Translations under genes and position numbers: made by a program
From: Branchiostoma floridae
Taxonomy: Eukaryota > Chordata > Leptocardii > Amphioxiformes > Branchiostomatidae
Direction of reading: 5' to 3'
NCBI RefSeq assembly: GCF_000003815.2
Contig: NC_049979.1
Location: 17,601,117-17,665,116, forward strand
Length of the DNA: 64,000 bases
Shown: in pieces, positions 1 through 11,982 of the stretch
Numbering within the stretch: the first letter of the stretch is position 1
Layout: each line of letters starts with the position of its first letter
Notes under the pieces: model-generated
The model's database searches: none
The model's input: the letters and a program-made list of their open reading frames with translations, nothing else
What the model was told of the DNA's origin: nothing

Positions 1-222
1 GGACCCCGTCTCGTTGTAGCGGGCCAAGATCTTGGAGACGCAGCCGTGGGACACCCTGAGCTGGCGGCTGATGTCGCACGGCCTGATGCCGAGCTGAGCC
101 AGCTCCACGATCCGCAGGCGGATGGCGTTGGGTAGCGGTCTGCCGTTCACAAACACTCCGCCGAGCTGGTTCACCTCCCCAAATGTTTGCTCTGGTGGAG
201 AAACGACGAACACATCAGCCAT
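1..222 (-). CDS. Pax1/9: Pax1/9 paired-box transcription factor, first coding exon (partial)
   Basis: Reading the minus strand from an ATG at 222-220 gives 74 uninterrupted codons to the window edge. After about 13 leader residues ([13 protein letters not shown]) the N-terminal half of a paired domain begins at FGEVNQLGG, continues through [27 protein letters not shown] and [18 protein letters not shown], and runs off the window. The paired domain binds DNA in the nucleus. The leader and the ARYNETGS stretch fit the Pax1/9 class better than Pax2/5/8, Pax3/7 or Pax6. Chordate Pax1/9 genes act in pharyngeal endoderm and gill-slit patterning (family knowledge). The ATG has A at -3 and G at +4, so it is a good start. 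The remaining exons lie to the left of the window. The DNA from 223 to about 16,000 is upstream of this gene and probably holds its promoter. Confidence 0.95.
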   Translation of the reverse strand, partial: MADVFVVSPPEQTFGEVNQLGGVFVNGRPLPNAIRLRIVELAQLGIRPCDISRQLRVSHGCVSKILARYNETGS

Positions 223-1439
223 TATTTTCAGATTATCAACACCTTTTCTCAAGCAGGTAGCGCACTATAGATCTCTATCTACAAAATCCATGATCCCACC
301 ACCCCTGGCTGGGAATAGAAAAGTTAGACCTGACGGAGCAGGTGGCGGTAGCTAACGGTCAGGGCTGGATAACGGGCCGTACTCCCCATTCCTTCAAATT
401 CGGGAAGTTTCGAGTTGACCAGGCCTGCCTGATAGACTGTTGGCAGGCGCTCGTATCTAGGACAGTCCGTGGTTTTGCTGTTATCCCAGGGTGGGGGCAA
501 GCCAAATTTGTACAATTACTCTACGGATTAGGGACAAATAGGTAGACATCTCTCCTTCCTAAGCTGACAGAAGCCCGCATGACTTGAGTGACAAAGAAAC
601 TGCCACACAGATCCAGGGAAGCCATAAGAGTGCTGGTGTACATACAGAATCAACAGCACTTCATAACACACGCATGGACGTGGCTTCATCACTCAGGGGG
701 TGTAATTGGGCATATACTAGTATCTGGTACTCATATATGAGACGTGTGGGGGGAAATATGTCGGGTTAAGTATGGCGATTAGATTAATTACCATAGAGAG
801 CAGAGATCGTCGTTGATTCATATCAGTGTAGAGACGCGATGTGCGAGGAGTCCATGTGGCCGTGTTGTTTGTACACAACATGGTAGCAGACCTCCCTGAT
901 ACTACTGCAACTACACACTGGCTGGGACCAAAATACGCCACATGACGGTTTTATTTTGCTTCAGTCCAACAACTGCTCCCAGAAATGCGCTTTAGGAGAC
1001 AGGGGCAATTTGGCTATATTTAACTTTAAATGATGTTAGTTGAGAACCAATTTCGCTGCCATCATAATCGCTGGGATCATGGCCCCTGGGATCACCATGC
1101 TGTAGCTTATACGAGTTTGTATATCGTTATGATTTTATCTTCATGTAAAAGGATATCTTTGTAACAGCAAGGAATGGTGCTAAGTTTTCTACGATTCCAC
1201 CCCGACCCTAATTCTGGCCGAAAGTCCCGAGGTCTGCCACATATGGAAGCAATAAGTTCGTTCGTTTAATTCCGGCATGCTTGTGTCTTGTACACACAAA
1301 CTGACGAGACCTACACCCGCGTTCTACCACGTTTTCCCCGCCTTCTCTCCTTCGCCTGACATGTATTTCTCTATGCCTTACACATGGACTTGCCTAGCAT
1401 CATTTCTATAGAGATTACCAAAAATCACTTGTTCATGTT

Positions 1440-4400
1440 CAACAACTTCTGTCAATGAACCGTGTAAATGGATTTGGAGCTTACCCATATTCATCATGAC
1501 TTGAGTGTAGCGTGTTGCCTCCAGTACTTGGATGCCTTCCGTAGTAACTACCGGTCACTGCACACTGTGTATAGAGCGGTCGCACTTCGCTATGGTGTGT
1601 GGCCGACTGGGTCGTCCTCCTGTACTGACGAAGTTTGTATGTTATGCCACGCGGGACTACACCGTGCACCGGTCCTGCTTCCGTGCACCGCGGGCACTGA
1701 ATGTAAGGCGAGAGGACTCCCCCCGACTCATATTCAAATCCCTACAGGCTCGTCTCTATGGCATGCACGTCAAAGAAAAGCGGGCTGACAGGCCCCTTTC
1801 GACGCCGCTGACGGGGACGTAAGGAAAGGGGCGGGTCCAACATGGATTAATCGGCCGTCCCCACCCCTGATTGGCCGTGTGGGGAGTGGGTGTCAATCTG
1901 CCACGCGAGAAAAGACCTCCCGGGGGATTTTCCAGCAAAGGCCTTACAAACGGACACCGATGTCAGCCCGCGACGATAAATGATGATAAGTTTATAATCT
2001 GGGCTCAGTGGAGGACCGCTAATCGCGCACTTCCGACTCGCAATCTTCACGTTATTGTGCGATTTTATTTCACGCATCATCCAGAGTCCATATAATTTAC
2101 AAACTCCGTGCCAAGATCCACTGACCCAAATACCGCATTTTATGTTCTCTTCATCAAGCAGGCGCGTTTATTTTCGTGTGTCTGGGAGAAAGTGATATGT
2201 TGTAATGATACTAACTACAAAGCCATAAAACACTGGACAACACAGTTTGTGCTGCTTTCCTTCCAGAAAAAAAACTTTTTTCACACAAGATGCGGAAAGA
2301 ATTGTTGGAGGGGGAGGGTGTTATATATTCACCAGAAAGTAAACAACTTGTAGCCGTAAGATAAACTTCACACCCCGTTGAAAATTATATAGACAAGCAA
2401 CTGCAAGTTGCTTCCTGTCTTTGGTGAGTAGGCGTCAATGGCTTTTTGATATAGTTTGTGAGGGGAGTACGGACTAGGCGCGTATGGCTGCCGTGTTGAA
2501 GTATCGGCGCGGAGCTCGCACGTCAGTCAATGGGAGAGTCGTAGTGAGCTGTAACCCGATCCGCCAGCGACTCTTAATAGAGACCTGGCAGTGTTTGGTA
2601 GCTAACAATCCCCGCGTTTGTTTCTGGCGATCAGTTGGCAGTGCCATGACGCCTCCTATTTGGATATGACACAGATAAAATTACGACCCAAAACAATGTG
2701 GATGTCAGGGAGGGCCCGTCCCCGCAACCCTAGTCAATGTGGAGAGCACCATGCATGAGTGGGGGGCAACTATGCGCGTGATTTGGTGGTGAGGAATTCG
2801 TGAGATACACCAACCCCCTCTCTCCTCGTCTTTTACGTCTCTAAAGTTTGGTAGATTTGTTCCCACTTTTTAAATTCTAAATAAATGAAAAATCCTAAAC
2901 ATAATGACTGGAACTTACACATCTGTCGCGACGTACCTGACTATACGAGAATGTCGGAAGTTCGACATCGAGAGGGGCAAAATTAACAAAATCCTTCCGA
3001 AAGCACCCCTCCAAAAGGGTCACTTCCGAAACAGAACAGGTAGTCCTGACTTCTTGCGACCCCTTTTCCTGAGCTGACGCGGAGCATTGTCGCCGTGTTT
3101 GGCTTGCCATTTATAGGGAAAAATCTTTTCCCCCGAATAACTAGTCTCCGTTTCCTCTGTATTTTAGGGATAGGGTTTCGGTGACAAAGAATGGTGCATT
3201 AGAGTCAAAGAAAATTGTTTACTCGTATCTGTATGGGGGACTGAAATAAATACGAGCTCACACAACCCGTGTTTGAGCACTTGGAGCGGCTTTGTCCGCT
3301 TAATTGTCATATCCAGCCAGGCCTTTCATGGAGACGTCAATCATTGCGGGTTGAGTTAATACCCACATCACAAACACAGAAATTAGCCATTGAGGGCGCG
3401 GTTGAGTGACAGGCGGGGAATTCAGGTGGGAGTGCTCCGTCAGCGTGGGGGAAAATGTGTTGTCGGTACAACCCACCACAACATTGCTTACAACAACTTG
3501 TGCTGTCTGTACATCCACCGGCAACAATTACAGGGTTACCTTACACGGCCACCCAGGGTGCCCTGCCGGGCCGCATGCGCGCCCAGACCCGAGGCTTCAC
3601 CTGACTTGTGGTCGGTCCATTCTCACCTGGTGGGAAGAGGGCGGGACCGGGGCGGGCAAGTTACCGCCAGGAGAAAATCACCTTCGCCTCAAATCCCCAA
3701 CGTAACACGAACAGGTTAACCGGAGATAAACTTTGTTCGGCTTGACTGTCAACGCACATTGGCGAGCTGGGCCGATCGTCACACAGTAGTGACTCCATTG
3801 AGACGCCTTTCTTACCGAATGGGGTAGGGGAATATCATTGTGCCCCTGCTCGTACACACACACCTTGTACCGACATAATAACACATGACAAGCACACAAA
3901 CTGTAGCAACACGCAGCTCGGAGAAACATGCTTTCCGAGACACGCATGGCTGCGGGACCAACAAACATGTCCCGCGCCTCTTGGCCACGGAGAGCCCGCT
4001 GGAGTCCATCCCCGACCAAACTGTTGTTGTAACGGTCGCGGAAAGAGAATACTTCACCAGGTATCTACTTGCAGAACTTGTGCCTTTCTGGGTGTGTAAG
4101 CCGTGTGTGTTGGTGCCGGTAGCTTAGTGTAGCGGGACCGTTACTTGAAGTTAATAGTCTGTGTAGTTTAATATACAGCTTCGGCGGGTGCGACTTTTTG
4201 TACCGTTATGTTTGAGAAGCGTACCGTTATGCTTGTCATTGAGGTGCGCATACCTCAACACACCTGTTCGGCAGGTGGGAGCCAAAATAGACAACCGTTC
4301 TGACCCGAGACGTCGTTACCTGTTCCCGCGCACTGAACCCGTCTGTCGTCGCCTGAGGATTAAAGCGGGATGCCCCGCCAAGACTCTGGGAACACAAGCG

Positions 4401-4950
4401 CCCGGCCTGTGTTTTCAGGAGTCGGCGGATGCTCCTACCTGTCAACCTTCGGTCCCACGCCCAAATATGCGGCTGTTTGTTCAAGAGATGTACTTTAACA
4501 TCCGAGCTCCCCCCTCCCCATCGGAAGTTAGTCGGAATGGACGTGTTTAAAGAATGCGGTTGTTTGTAAATGTCTGAAACAACCATGATAAAAGGTGGAA
4601 GTGCCCCCATTTTGTTGTGTATTACTTTGACTGACACGTCTCTGTTCTTCTCTACCCCCTGCCCGTGAAAGTCTGTCATACGGACTGAAAGCGGAGAGAA
4701 GGCAAACTCCCAGCCTGTCGCCTCCGCAAACTGACTTGTGAATCGGCACTGAGACTTCTGGCAGGGGTGATTGAAGACCAGTAGCACTCAGTTTGTTGAC
4801 CTGGCCATGGCTGGTAAAGCGCGGGCAAACGTTCTGCTTCATTTCTCCTCTGTGGTCCATTTTAGATGCCAAGCAACGCAATAACTTTGTCACGCAAACC
4901 TGTTCCCATGCCCCCTCCTCCGACAAAAAAAAAATGAACAAATAGTCAGT
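1440..4950. promoter_or_regulatory. CpG-rich block upstream of Pax1/9, possible regulatory DNA
   Basis: G+C and CpG content rises visibly here compared with both flanks. GC-box-like sequences occur near 1,830 (GGGGCGGG) and 3,640-3,660 (two GGGCGGG-type sites), and an ATTGG inverted CCAAT box lies near 1,870. Reading frames in the block, including a 183-codon minus-strand frame at 4,236-4,787, have no recognisable domain. The most economical reading is a distal promoter, an enhancer cluster or a 5' untranslated exon of Pax1/9. This is inferred from composition and position only. Confidence 0.35.
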
Positions 4951-7938
4951 CACATATCTGAGGGTTTTGTACTCTTCGACAAACGCTAAGAGTTACAGAT
5001 TCTATCTTCTTCTTTGCACATCAAAATGTTGAAGTCTTCCTGGTGGAAGAAACGAGAACTATATACGTGCATCAGTAATTCAGTATCTTTATATTTTTCT
5101 AGTTTTAAACGAAAAATAATGAATGATACGTTCTCCTAATCAGTGCCGAATTTGTTTTGCTTTTGCGAAGTATTTCCCGTTTTACTGTGTTTTCTTCTTG
5201 AACGATCACTCTCCGCTTTCAACGAATCTTAACCTCCGTATTACCCGTCATAGAGTATCAACCACACATCTGCTCAAATGCAATACATGAATTAGAATTT
5301 CGAGAAAATCAACGACAAGACATTTTCTGACGTATTATCTTTTAATTTGGATGATACATTTAGTATCTGTGATATCTTAAGCGACATGTGCAGTGTTTCC
5401 TACGCTGTATTCGACTCTACAGACTCACCGAGCCCAATAACAGTTCATACAAGCTCACTTATAAGCAAGCATCATCGACTCTATTCAATTTCGCAAAAAA
5501 ACGTCGCCATCGTTCATGCATAAACAGTAATTTCCCTGGGTACACCTTCATTTATCACACGCCAAGTATAATTCTAAAAGCTTGTCTTCAAAATCTTCTT
5601 TGTTTCATTCTTGAACTATTGACGTTGGAAATTCTATTTTTCACCTGTGCGTGTCTGTCAGTGTCCATTCATTGTAATATAAGCAAGATTGAATGCGTTA
5701 TAAAACATCTGGACGGTTCGTAGAATTGTATTTGTATGTTAACACGTATACCAGGGAAGCAGGAAACACTTGACATTGTCATTGTGACTCTGGAGTCATC
5801 GAGTCCCAATCATGTACATTTGCATCAGTGGCGTTAAGATCACACAATCACTCATCCGACAGCTAGGCTATGGAACGAATAAAATTATCGCCAAAATCGA
5901 AGCATTCTTTCGATGAATTTTTATGAAAGCATTGACTAATGTGCCGTTACAGTTCTCGTCATTCATTGCAATACACGAATTCTGAATCATGTACAATGCT
6001 TAAATGTTAAGCAAACTGAAGTGACAGCAAACGTCAGTAGGAAACACTGCTACTCAATATTCCTAGTCATGCACAATCACGAAGCAGACTATGAAAGATA
6101 TGTTTTCCTTGACAGAGGAGGCGATGTTACTTTTTGTACGGTTTCAATGTGCAACAGTTTTCTTCGACAAACCTCATTATCACAATCTCTATTCAATGAC
6201 AAGAAACATTTTCACCAACAGAACATGCTATTTCAGGACTAAGCAAGCTATAACATTCACAAAGCTAGCGCTGTAGCGACTTGTCTTGTAAAGTTGTCAT
6301 GCAGTTGTTAAGAATCTCCTTGACTGTAGTTTAATGCTCACAAAGAAGTTTGAAGAACGTACTTTTTCTCTGCTTGATCCTCTATCGATCCACACTCAGT
6401 CACACAGAAACTGTAGAAAAAAGTAGTACAATTCACAAACTTGGCCATGCTTAGTAATGAGTGAAAGGACTTGGAAGCTGGCAGATAAACTATGACATAG
6501 CTGAGTATATAGAGAGTAGTTAACCATGCATGTGCATGGCACGGAAGTGGTGACAGTGCTTTACTCTGCTCCACCACCGCAGGATTTGCACGCGGTATCG
6601 CTTCTACACGGACATGCTGGAAATTGCATGACCAGGTGTTTTCCTGCGTGTCCAGAACAACATTGGCTTCCTAGGTCTGTCTGTGGGGCTTTTACTGAAG
6701 TGAAGAACGGCTTCAGGGTCGGCTACAAGATAGATGCGGACATCGTATACGCAGAGTAACTGGAATGATTATTATTGTTTGCAACAATATCAACAAAAGA
6801 GATCAAATAAGATAAGGTAACTAACGTTATGTAGCCAGATTGTATTGTAAACCCTTCTACCGTTCGTTTAGGAGGTGAGTTAGACTACGTTTTATGAGGC
6901 ACATGACAAACGAACACAAACGCTTTTGTGCTAATTCAAGAACCAAATACAACCGTCTATTTAAATGGGCAAAACTCAGCTTGTCATTTGAAATATATTT
7001 ATGTTCTATTCATAACAAATTCAATGTTTGAAAGAGTTGATTAAACTAAAAATGCAGATGGCCCCGCGTATAAGGGGGGTCTTCTATATGTATTTGCCTG
7101 ACTAACCTGTTGAGGTTAACTATAATCAAAAAGAACCACAACTCTCAGTAAAACGTATTGTGATGGGCGACATGTTCATGCACTTGTTTGTTAAAACACC
7201 TGGAATTGCTTGTGATTATCGGCATCATACCAAACATGTGAAGTAAAAGTTTTATTAGTTAACTATCAATTACTAGTATACGACTGTCCTGCTCGTCGAA
7301 AATAGGCTGCTGTAACAGCAAAACTCCAGAAATATAATTAATATTTTCCACATTATGGTAGTGGAAGATGGAGTCTATGCTAAGTCTCCCGTTTCCACCT
7401 TTTGTTGACAGATGAGGTGGAGCTATCCCAACATTCCGTCCTATAACCACCCCACATTATGTAACGTACAGGAGGTGACCGCAAAAATGTCTCCGGGGAA
7501 GTTTGTACACCGGTAATTTTTCTCCCATTGTTAACATACAGACCTGGCGGGCGATATTTCCGCGGTGCCGTACCGTAAGAGTGGGAGGAAATGACTCAAG
7601 TAACCATAACCAGTAAACCCGAGCTCATCCCGGATTGAGAAAGTGTCCGGTTTTAGGTATCTCGCAATGTTTCAACTGGAAGATTACATTTCTTGGGGAA
7701 CGCTATATATATATATATTTCACGTTGAGAGGATTGTGTAATATACAGTACTCGACTTCAGACAAGGGAATGACAAACCATTTCTACATAAATGTCAATG
7801 TTTCAGATATTGGTTATCGTAAGAAAATATGTTACTTGCCTTCCGTTTATTTAGAGTTTTGAAAAAGAAACATTTTTGTTCATCCCAAAACAATGATTTA
7901 TTTGAAATTTTACAAGCATAACACATAACACGTAACCA

Positions 7939-8012
7939 GCATTTTTACCTACCACATCATTGTCACCAACGTTTACCTACCTACCTACGTCGTGGTAGGT
8001 AGGCAAAAATGC
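7939..8012. repeat. Imperfect inverted repeat (hairpin)
   Basis: Left arm 7,939-7,955 and right arm 7,992-8,012 are reverse complements apart from a 4-base indel. The loop contains three more copies of the CTAC unit. No target duplication or coding content is visible. It could be a remnant of a small foldback transposon or a simple palindrome. Confidence 0.5.
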
Positions 8013-8699
8013 ATTCTAGATACTTTAAAGATTTTATTTTAATACAATATGCCATCTTTTATTTTTAAGGAATCAACCATGAGGATCTTCAAACAATAGG
8101 TTTAGAATAAAACATATTATCATTCATAAAGTCTGAGTGGGTTTAAAAAATGAAGCTTGAAAGTTTTAGCAACGTTCGATTTCTAAACAATATATGGTAT
8201 CCATAATAGAAAACGGTACAGTTTCCCGATCATGAAAAATGAGACCCATGAAAATGAAGCCTCTCATTTTTGTGAGTCCCGCCCCTATTTATTCCGATAG
8301 AATGGTCCACATTCTGCACATTCTCAAAGTATCACCTTCTTAATGTGTTATCGGATCATTGTGCGATCTTCTAACTCCTACTGCTGGCCCCCAGCAAATC
8401 TCCAGAGAGATCACATGTATGTTTTACATACAGAAGGGACCCAATCGGCATATTACGTCTGATTTTGTTCGGCAGTAGATGCGTCTCGGAGATAACGTAT
8501 TTGGCCCATAGATGGCGTTAAAATTCCTATTACATGCTCACACACACAAATGATGCCATCAACCTATCAACTTTATTTATTGCTCAGCAAGTGCGAAATA
8601 CACATTACATGGCAGGGGTACGAATAACTGTTAAAGCAGGATCGATTCATATCTATAACCGTTTGTAGGCATTAAGATAAAGGCACAGATATAGGCAAT

Positions 8700-9565
8700 A
8701 AGTGTTTGTTCTGTACAGCCCGTAGATGTTAACGTTCCTGTGTACTGACCATTTATACTTCCCCTCATTCATACAAGTGTGCTCTCCGCTATGTTTTTTC
8801 AATCGTACTCCCTCCCTCCCTGACTGCCACGCTGTGGCGCAATATTCGACCTGATGACCAATGCCAGGTTGAAGAAGTACCAAACAGACGTGTTCGTGCT
8901 TGAGTGGTAACGTTATAACGAATTATATATTTTCATAACGGCATGATATTCATGTGCATATGTACCCTCCGTGCGACTCCTGATTTTATACGGGTGATTT
9001 TCTGTTCCTAGAATAGATACATCTTTCTATGTTAATAATATAACAACAGGAAACAGCAATGGATAGAGGTATTATGATGAATCATCCATGCCACTGTTTG
9101 CCTGGCATATAGGATAAGGTTATTATAAGCGCATGCTTATCATTTTTTGTGCAAACCGTAGATGTTCCTATGTACTTACAGTACCATTTCTACCTCCCCT
9201 AATTCATACAAGCATGTTCTCCGCTAGGTTTTTTTTCTCGTACGTTCTCGCTCCCTGACTGCCACACTGCGTCGCAATATTTGACCTGATGACCAAGCCA
9301 AGTTGAAGTAGTACCAAACAGACGTCCTAGAGTGGTAACGTTACAACGGTATGATGTTCCAGTGCATATGTACCCTCCGTGCGACTCCTGTCCTGAGTTT
9401 ATACGGATGATTTCTGTTCCTAGAAAAGATACATCTTTCTGTGTTAATATAACGTCAGGAAACAGCAATGAATAGAGATAATGTTATTTTATGATGAGTC
9501 ATCCATTCCACTGGTTTGCCTGGCATATAAGATATAGAGTTATCATAAGCTCGCGTTTGTCATTT
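8700..9565. repeat. Diverged tandem duplication, period about 435 bp
   Basis: Two consecutive copies, about 8,700-9,140 and 9,150-9,565, share long blocks in the same order. These include the CGTAGATGTT block, CATACAAG...TGTTCTCCGCT, GACCTGATGACCAA, TACCAAACAGACGT, GCATATGTACCCTCCGTGCG, AGATACATCTTTCT and CCTGGCATATA. The CCCCT(C/A)ATTCATACAAG block starts at 8,761 and again at 9,196, which gives the period. Small indels and substitutions throughout show it is not recent. The minus-strand open frames in both copies (8,653-8,883 and 9,199-9,468) are the same frame inherited by duplication and carry no known domain. Confidence 0.85.
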
Positions 9566-10954
9566 ATTCATCCACGGAAAGAAACACAATCTAAATCAAA
9601 CCCTGTCACAGACCCACCCATTACTGACCAACAGTCCAGGTAACATTCCAGGAGAAACACTAAAAGTCTGTATTTATCTATTACGACGCACAGTTGCACA
9701 TGTGAAGCTTTTGTTCCCCGTCCATTGCTTTCACTGCATGCCTTTACGTCATTTTTCGCATTCCATGGATTTTTGATGAATAAAGGAGAAACCTAAACCA
9801 GGTTGTGTGGGAATTTTGGCCCACCTGTAAATTCCTATCACTATTGGTAGAACAAAAGCGGGGAGAAACAGTATCTGAAGTTCCCTCCTCCGACATAGCA
9901 TGACACATTGTATATGGTATGTTCCCCCTTTTGTTGCTCACGTGCCATTAATTTTCTAGAGATCAGAATGATAAACAAGATGTGTGAAAACTATCAGATA
10001 CAAAACAACTTAACATCTCACATTACTGTATTAAAATTGATACCTGCAATATAGGTTGTACGGAATGTCAAAATGTATGTCAACAGTTTGGAAAAGGCCA
10101 GATATCATCGTTAAGGGCAGGGACATCTCTACTTTTATTCATCAATATTGCATACACTGCGTGGTCTCATGGCGAGATATACTGATTTAACCATAAGTGA
10201 TTACGCTTGTGGTTCTGTCCGATATAAGAGCGTTTTCCATCAGCCTGACATTACTTGACACGCCCTGAGGCACTGCATTGTCCTATTGGTCTACAAGTTT
10301 CGAAGTTTTTGTCAGGAAAAGTGCACAGCCGTTTTGGAATAAAACAAAGGCCTGTCATAGTTTAACTGTCCGTTCGTCCCACAACAACTTTGTCCAAGAT
10401 AATCATAGCCAACTAGTAACAATACTAGACTATAATGGGCATATAAGGCTAGTTTTTGTCTTCTTTTTGGCCTCACATGTCGTTAAATAACATGATTCAA
10501 TTTGGATTGATTACCCTCACTATTCTACAGAACACACATTAAACTTCCATGTTATGACGACGTGATCTGGCGGCTTAACCGACGTGTCTGTCAAATCAAG
10601 CGTCTGCATTCTTTGGCCAATTTTCTGAGACGATAGGGCTGGATTTCCCAGTCTGTGGTGGTACGGGTGACTGTGTGTACATAACATGATACAGAAGTTG
10701 AATCATCGTTTCAACAATCTAAAATGAACACAAACCGAGTTTCTGACGAAGGCATGTCTGTCGTCATTAGTACCAGAACCCGAGTCTATTCAGATAAGCG
10801 AGAACACGGGCTGATAGATTTGTTTTACGGCACCGGAAACAACTCGGGGAAATAATCACAGGTTCCAGGGACATGCATGTGTCTGAACACATCAAACAAA
10901 AGTGTGTTTTTTAGTCTGTTGTATATTTATTTTCTGCTAAGCTGTTACTAAAAT

Positions 10955-11075
10955 ACCCACCCATCCACCCATCCATCCAACTTCCATTCATTCACTAATT
11001 CATCCGTTCGGTCGGTCGTTCGTCCGTTCATTCATTCGTTCGTTCATTCATTAATTAATTCAATCAATCAAATTC
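10955..11075. repeat. Degenerate tetranucleotide tract
   Basis: Simple-sequence DNA built from 4-base units: first CCAT/CCAC, then TTCA/TTCG, and finally TTAA and AATC repeats. The units drift along the tract, as in an old microsatellite. Confidence 0.85.
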
Positions 11076-11897
11076 CGTTCTGAATAATATTCACGAATAC
11101 CAGGTTTTTCATGGATTTCTGTTCGTTCGTTAATTAAGTTTTACAAACCAGAATTTAATTTTGCCTTGCATGCTTTGTTCAGGACCTACTAAGATTATGT
11201 TGGTTCTTTTTATTTTCAGAATTTACCCATCTTTTCCTTCACTCGTATAGTTGGTTGTTTCTCCAAAGTGGCGTCCTTGTTGTAACACTTATTGTAAGTC
11301 TGGATGTGTTGCCGTGGTTCCGCCGGTGGGGTACGGACCTAATCCACTCCGCCGCGTTCCTCCCGCTCGTCTTACCAACCCCCCGGCCGGGATCAGCCAT
11401 GAAAAGGTGCTGAAACATCTGTTTACCTTTCTCCTTGTATTTTAGCAAAACAAGCACTAAATGGGTTTTTCTGGCCGATTGTTGGTTAGCGGGCGGAACT
11501 AGGAGAGAGTATGTCCACTCCTCAATCCCACCTGTTAGGGAAATAGAGCATGATTTCATGCCACATGCCTCATCCCGGCCTGACTCGTCCCAAACAGAGA
11601 CGATTCTTGGGCGTGCAACCGTTGTCATGGGAACGGGAAAAGCATATATGTTCGGGCAGATCGTCTGCTGATAGTGGGAGGGATAGATGAGGAGCGAAGT
11701 GACAGACACTATTATCTCTTTTCTATGCCCCCACACATAGAGCATAGAGCATCAGCCTCATCAGAGAAGACACACCCTCTTCTCTTCAATTAGTTCAAAT
11801 GTACAATATCGCAATAGTGCCGTGTTTCACATAGCGCAATACAGTCCCTTCATCGGCAGCAAGATGCAGTATTTATATTAATATATTTAGATGTATA

Positions 11898-11899
<2 letters not shown>

Positions 11900-11940
<41 letters not shown>

Positions 11941-11982
11941 CTGTACGTGTATGTGTGTATGCGTGTGTGTGTGAGTGTGTAT
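11900..11982. repeat. (AT)n followed by (GT)n microsatellite
   Basis: An uninterrupted AT run of about 32 bases (from 11,900) passes directly into an interrupted TG/GT run ending near 11,982. It is likely to vary in length between individuals. Confidence 0.95.

Larger units (their letters stand above)
223..8690. other. Upstream Pax1/9 intergenic DNA, no convincing gene
   Basis: This 8.5-kb stretch lies 5' of the minus-strand Pax1/9 start. Open frames on both strands overlap one another, lack family motifs and do not chain through splice sites, so I call no gene. From about 1,440 to 4,950 the DNA is clearly richer in G+C and CpG than the AT-rich DNA after 5,000. It contains GC boxes (near 1,830 and 3,640-3,660) and an inverted CCAAT box (near 1,870). 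From 5,000 to 8,690 I see only AT-rich single-copy-looking DNA. One imperfect hairpin lies at 7,939-8,012, with arms sharing GCATTTTT and ACCTACCAC. Confidence 0.6.

Noticed and set aside
4236-4787. 183-codon minus-strand open frame, the longest upstream of DHRS7
   Set aside because: No domain, no codon pattern shared with real exons, and overlapping open frames on both strands. The GC-rich composition explains the lack of stops.
11239-11745. 168-codon minus-strand open frame
   Set aside because: No recognisable motif, and opposite-strand frames are open as well. No splice partner was found.
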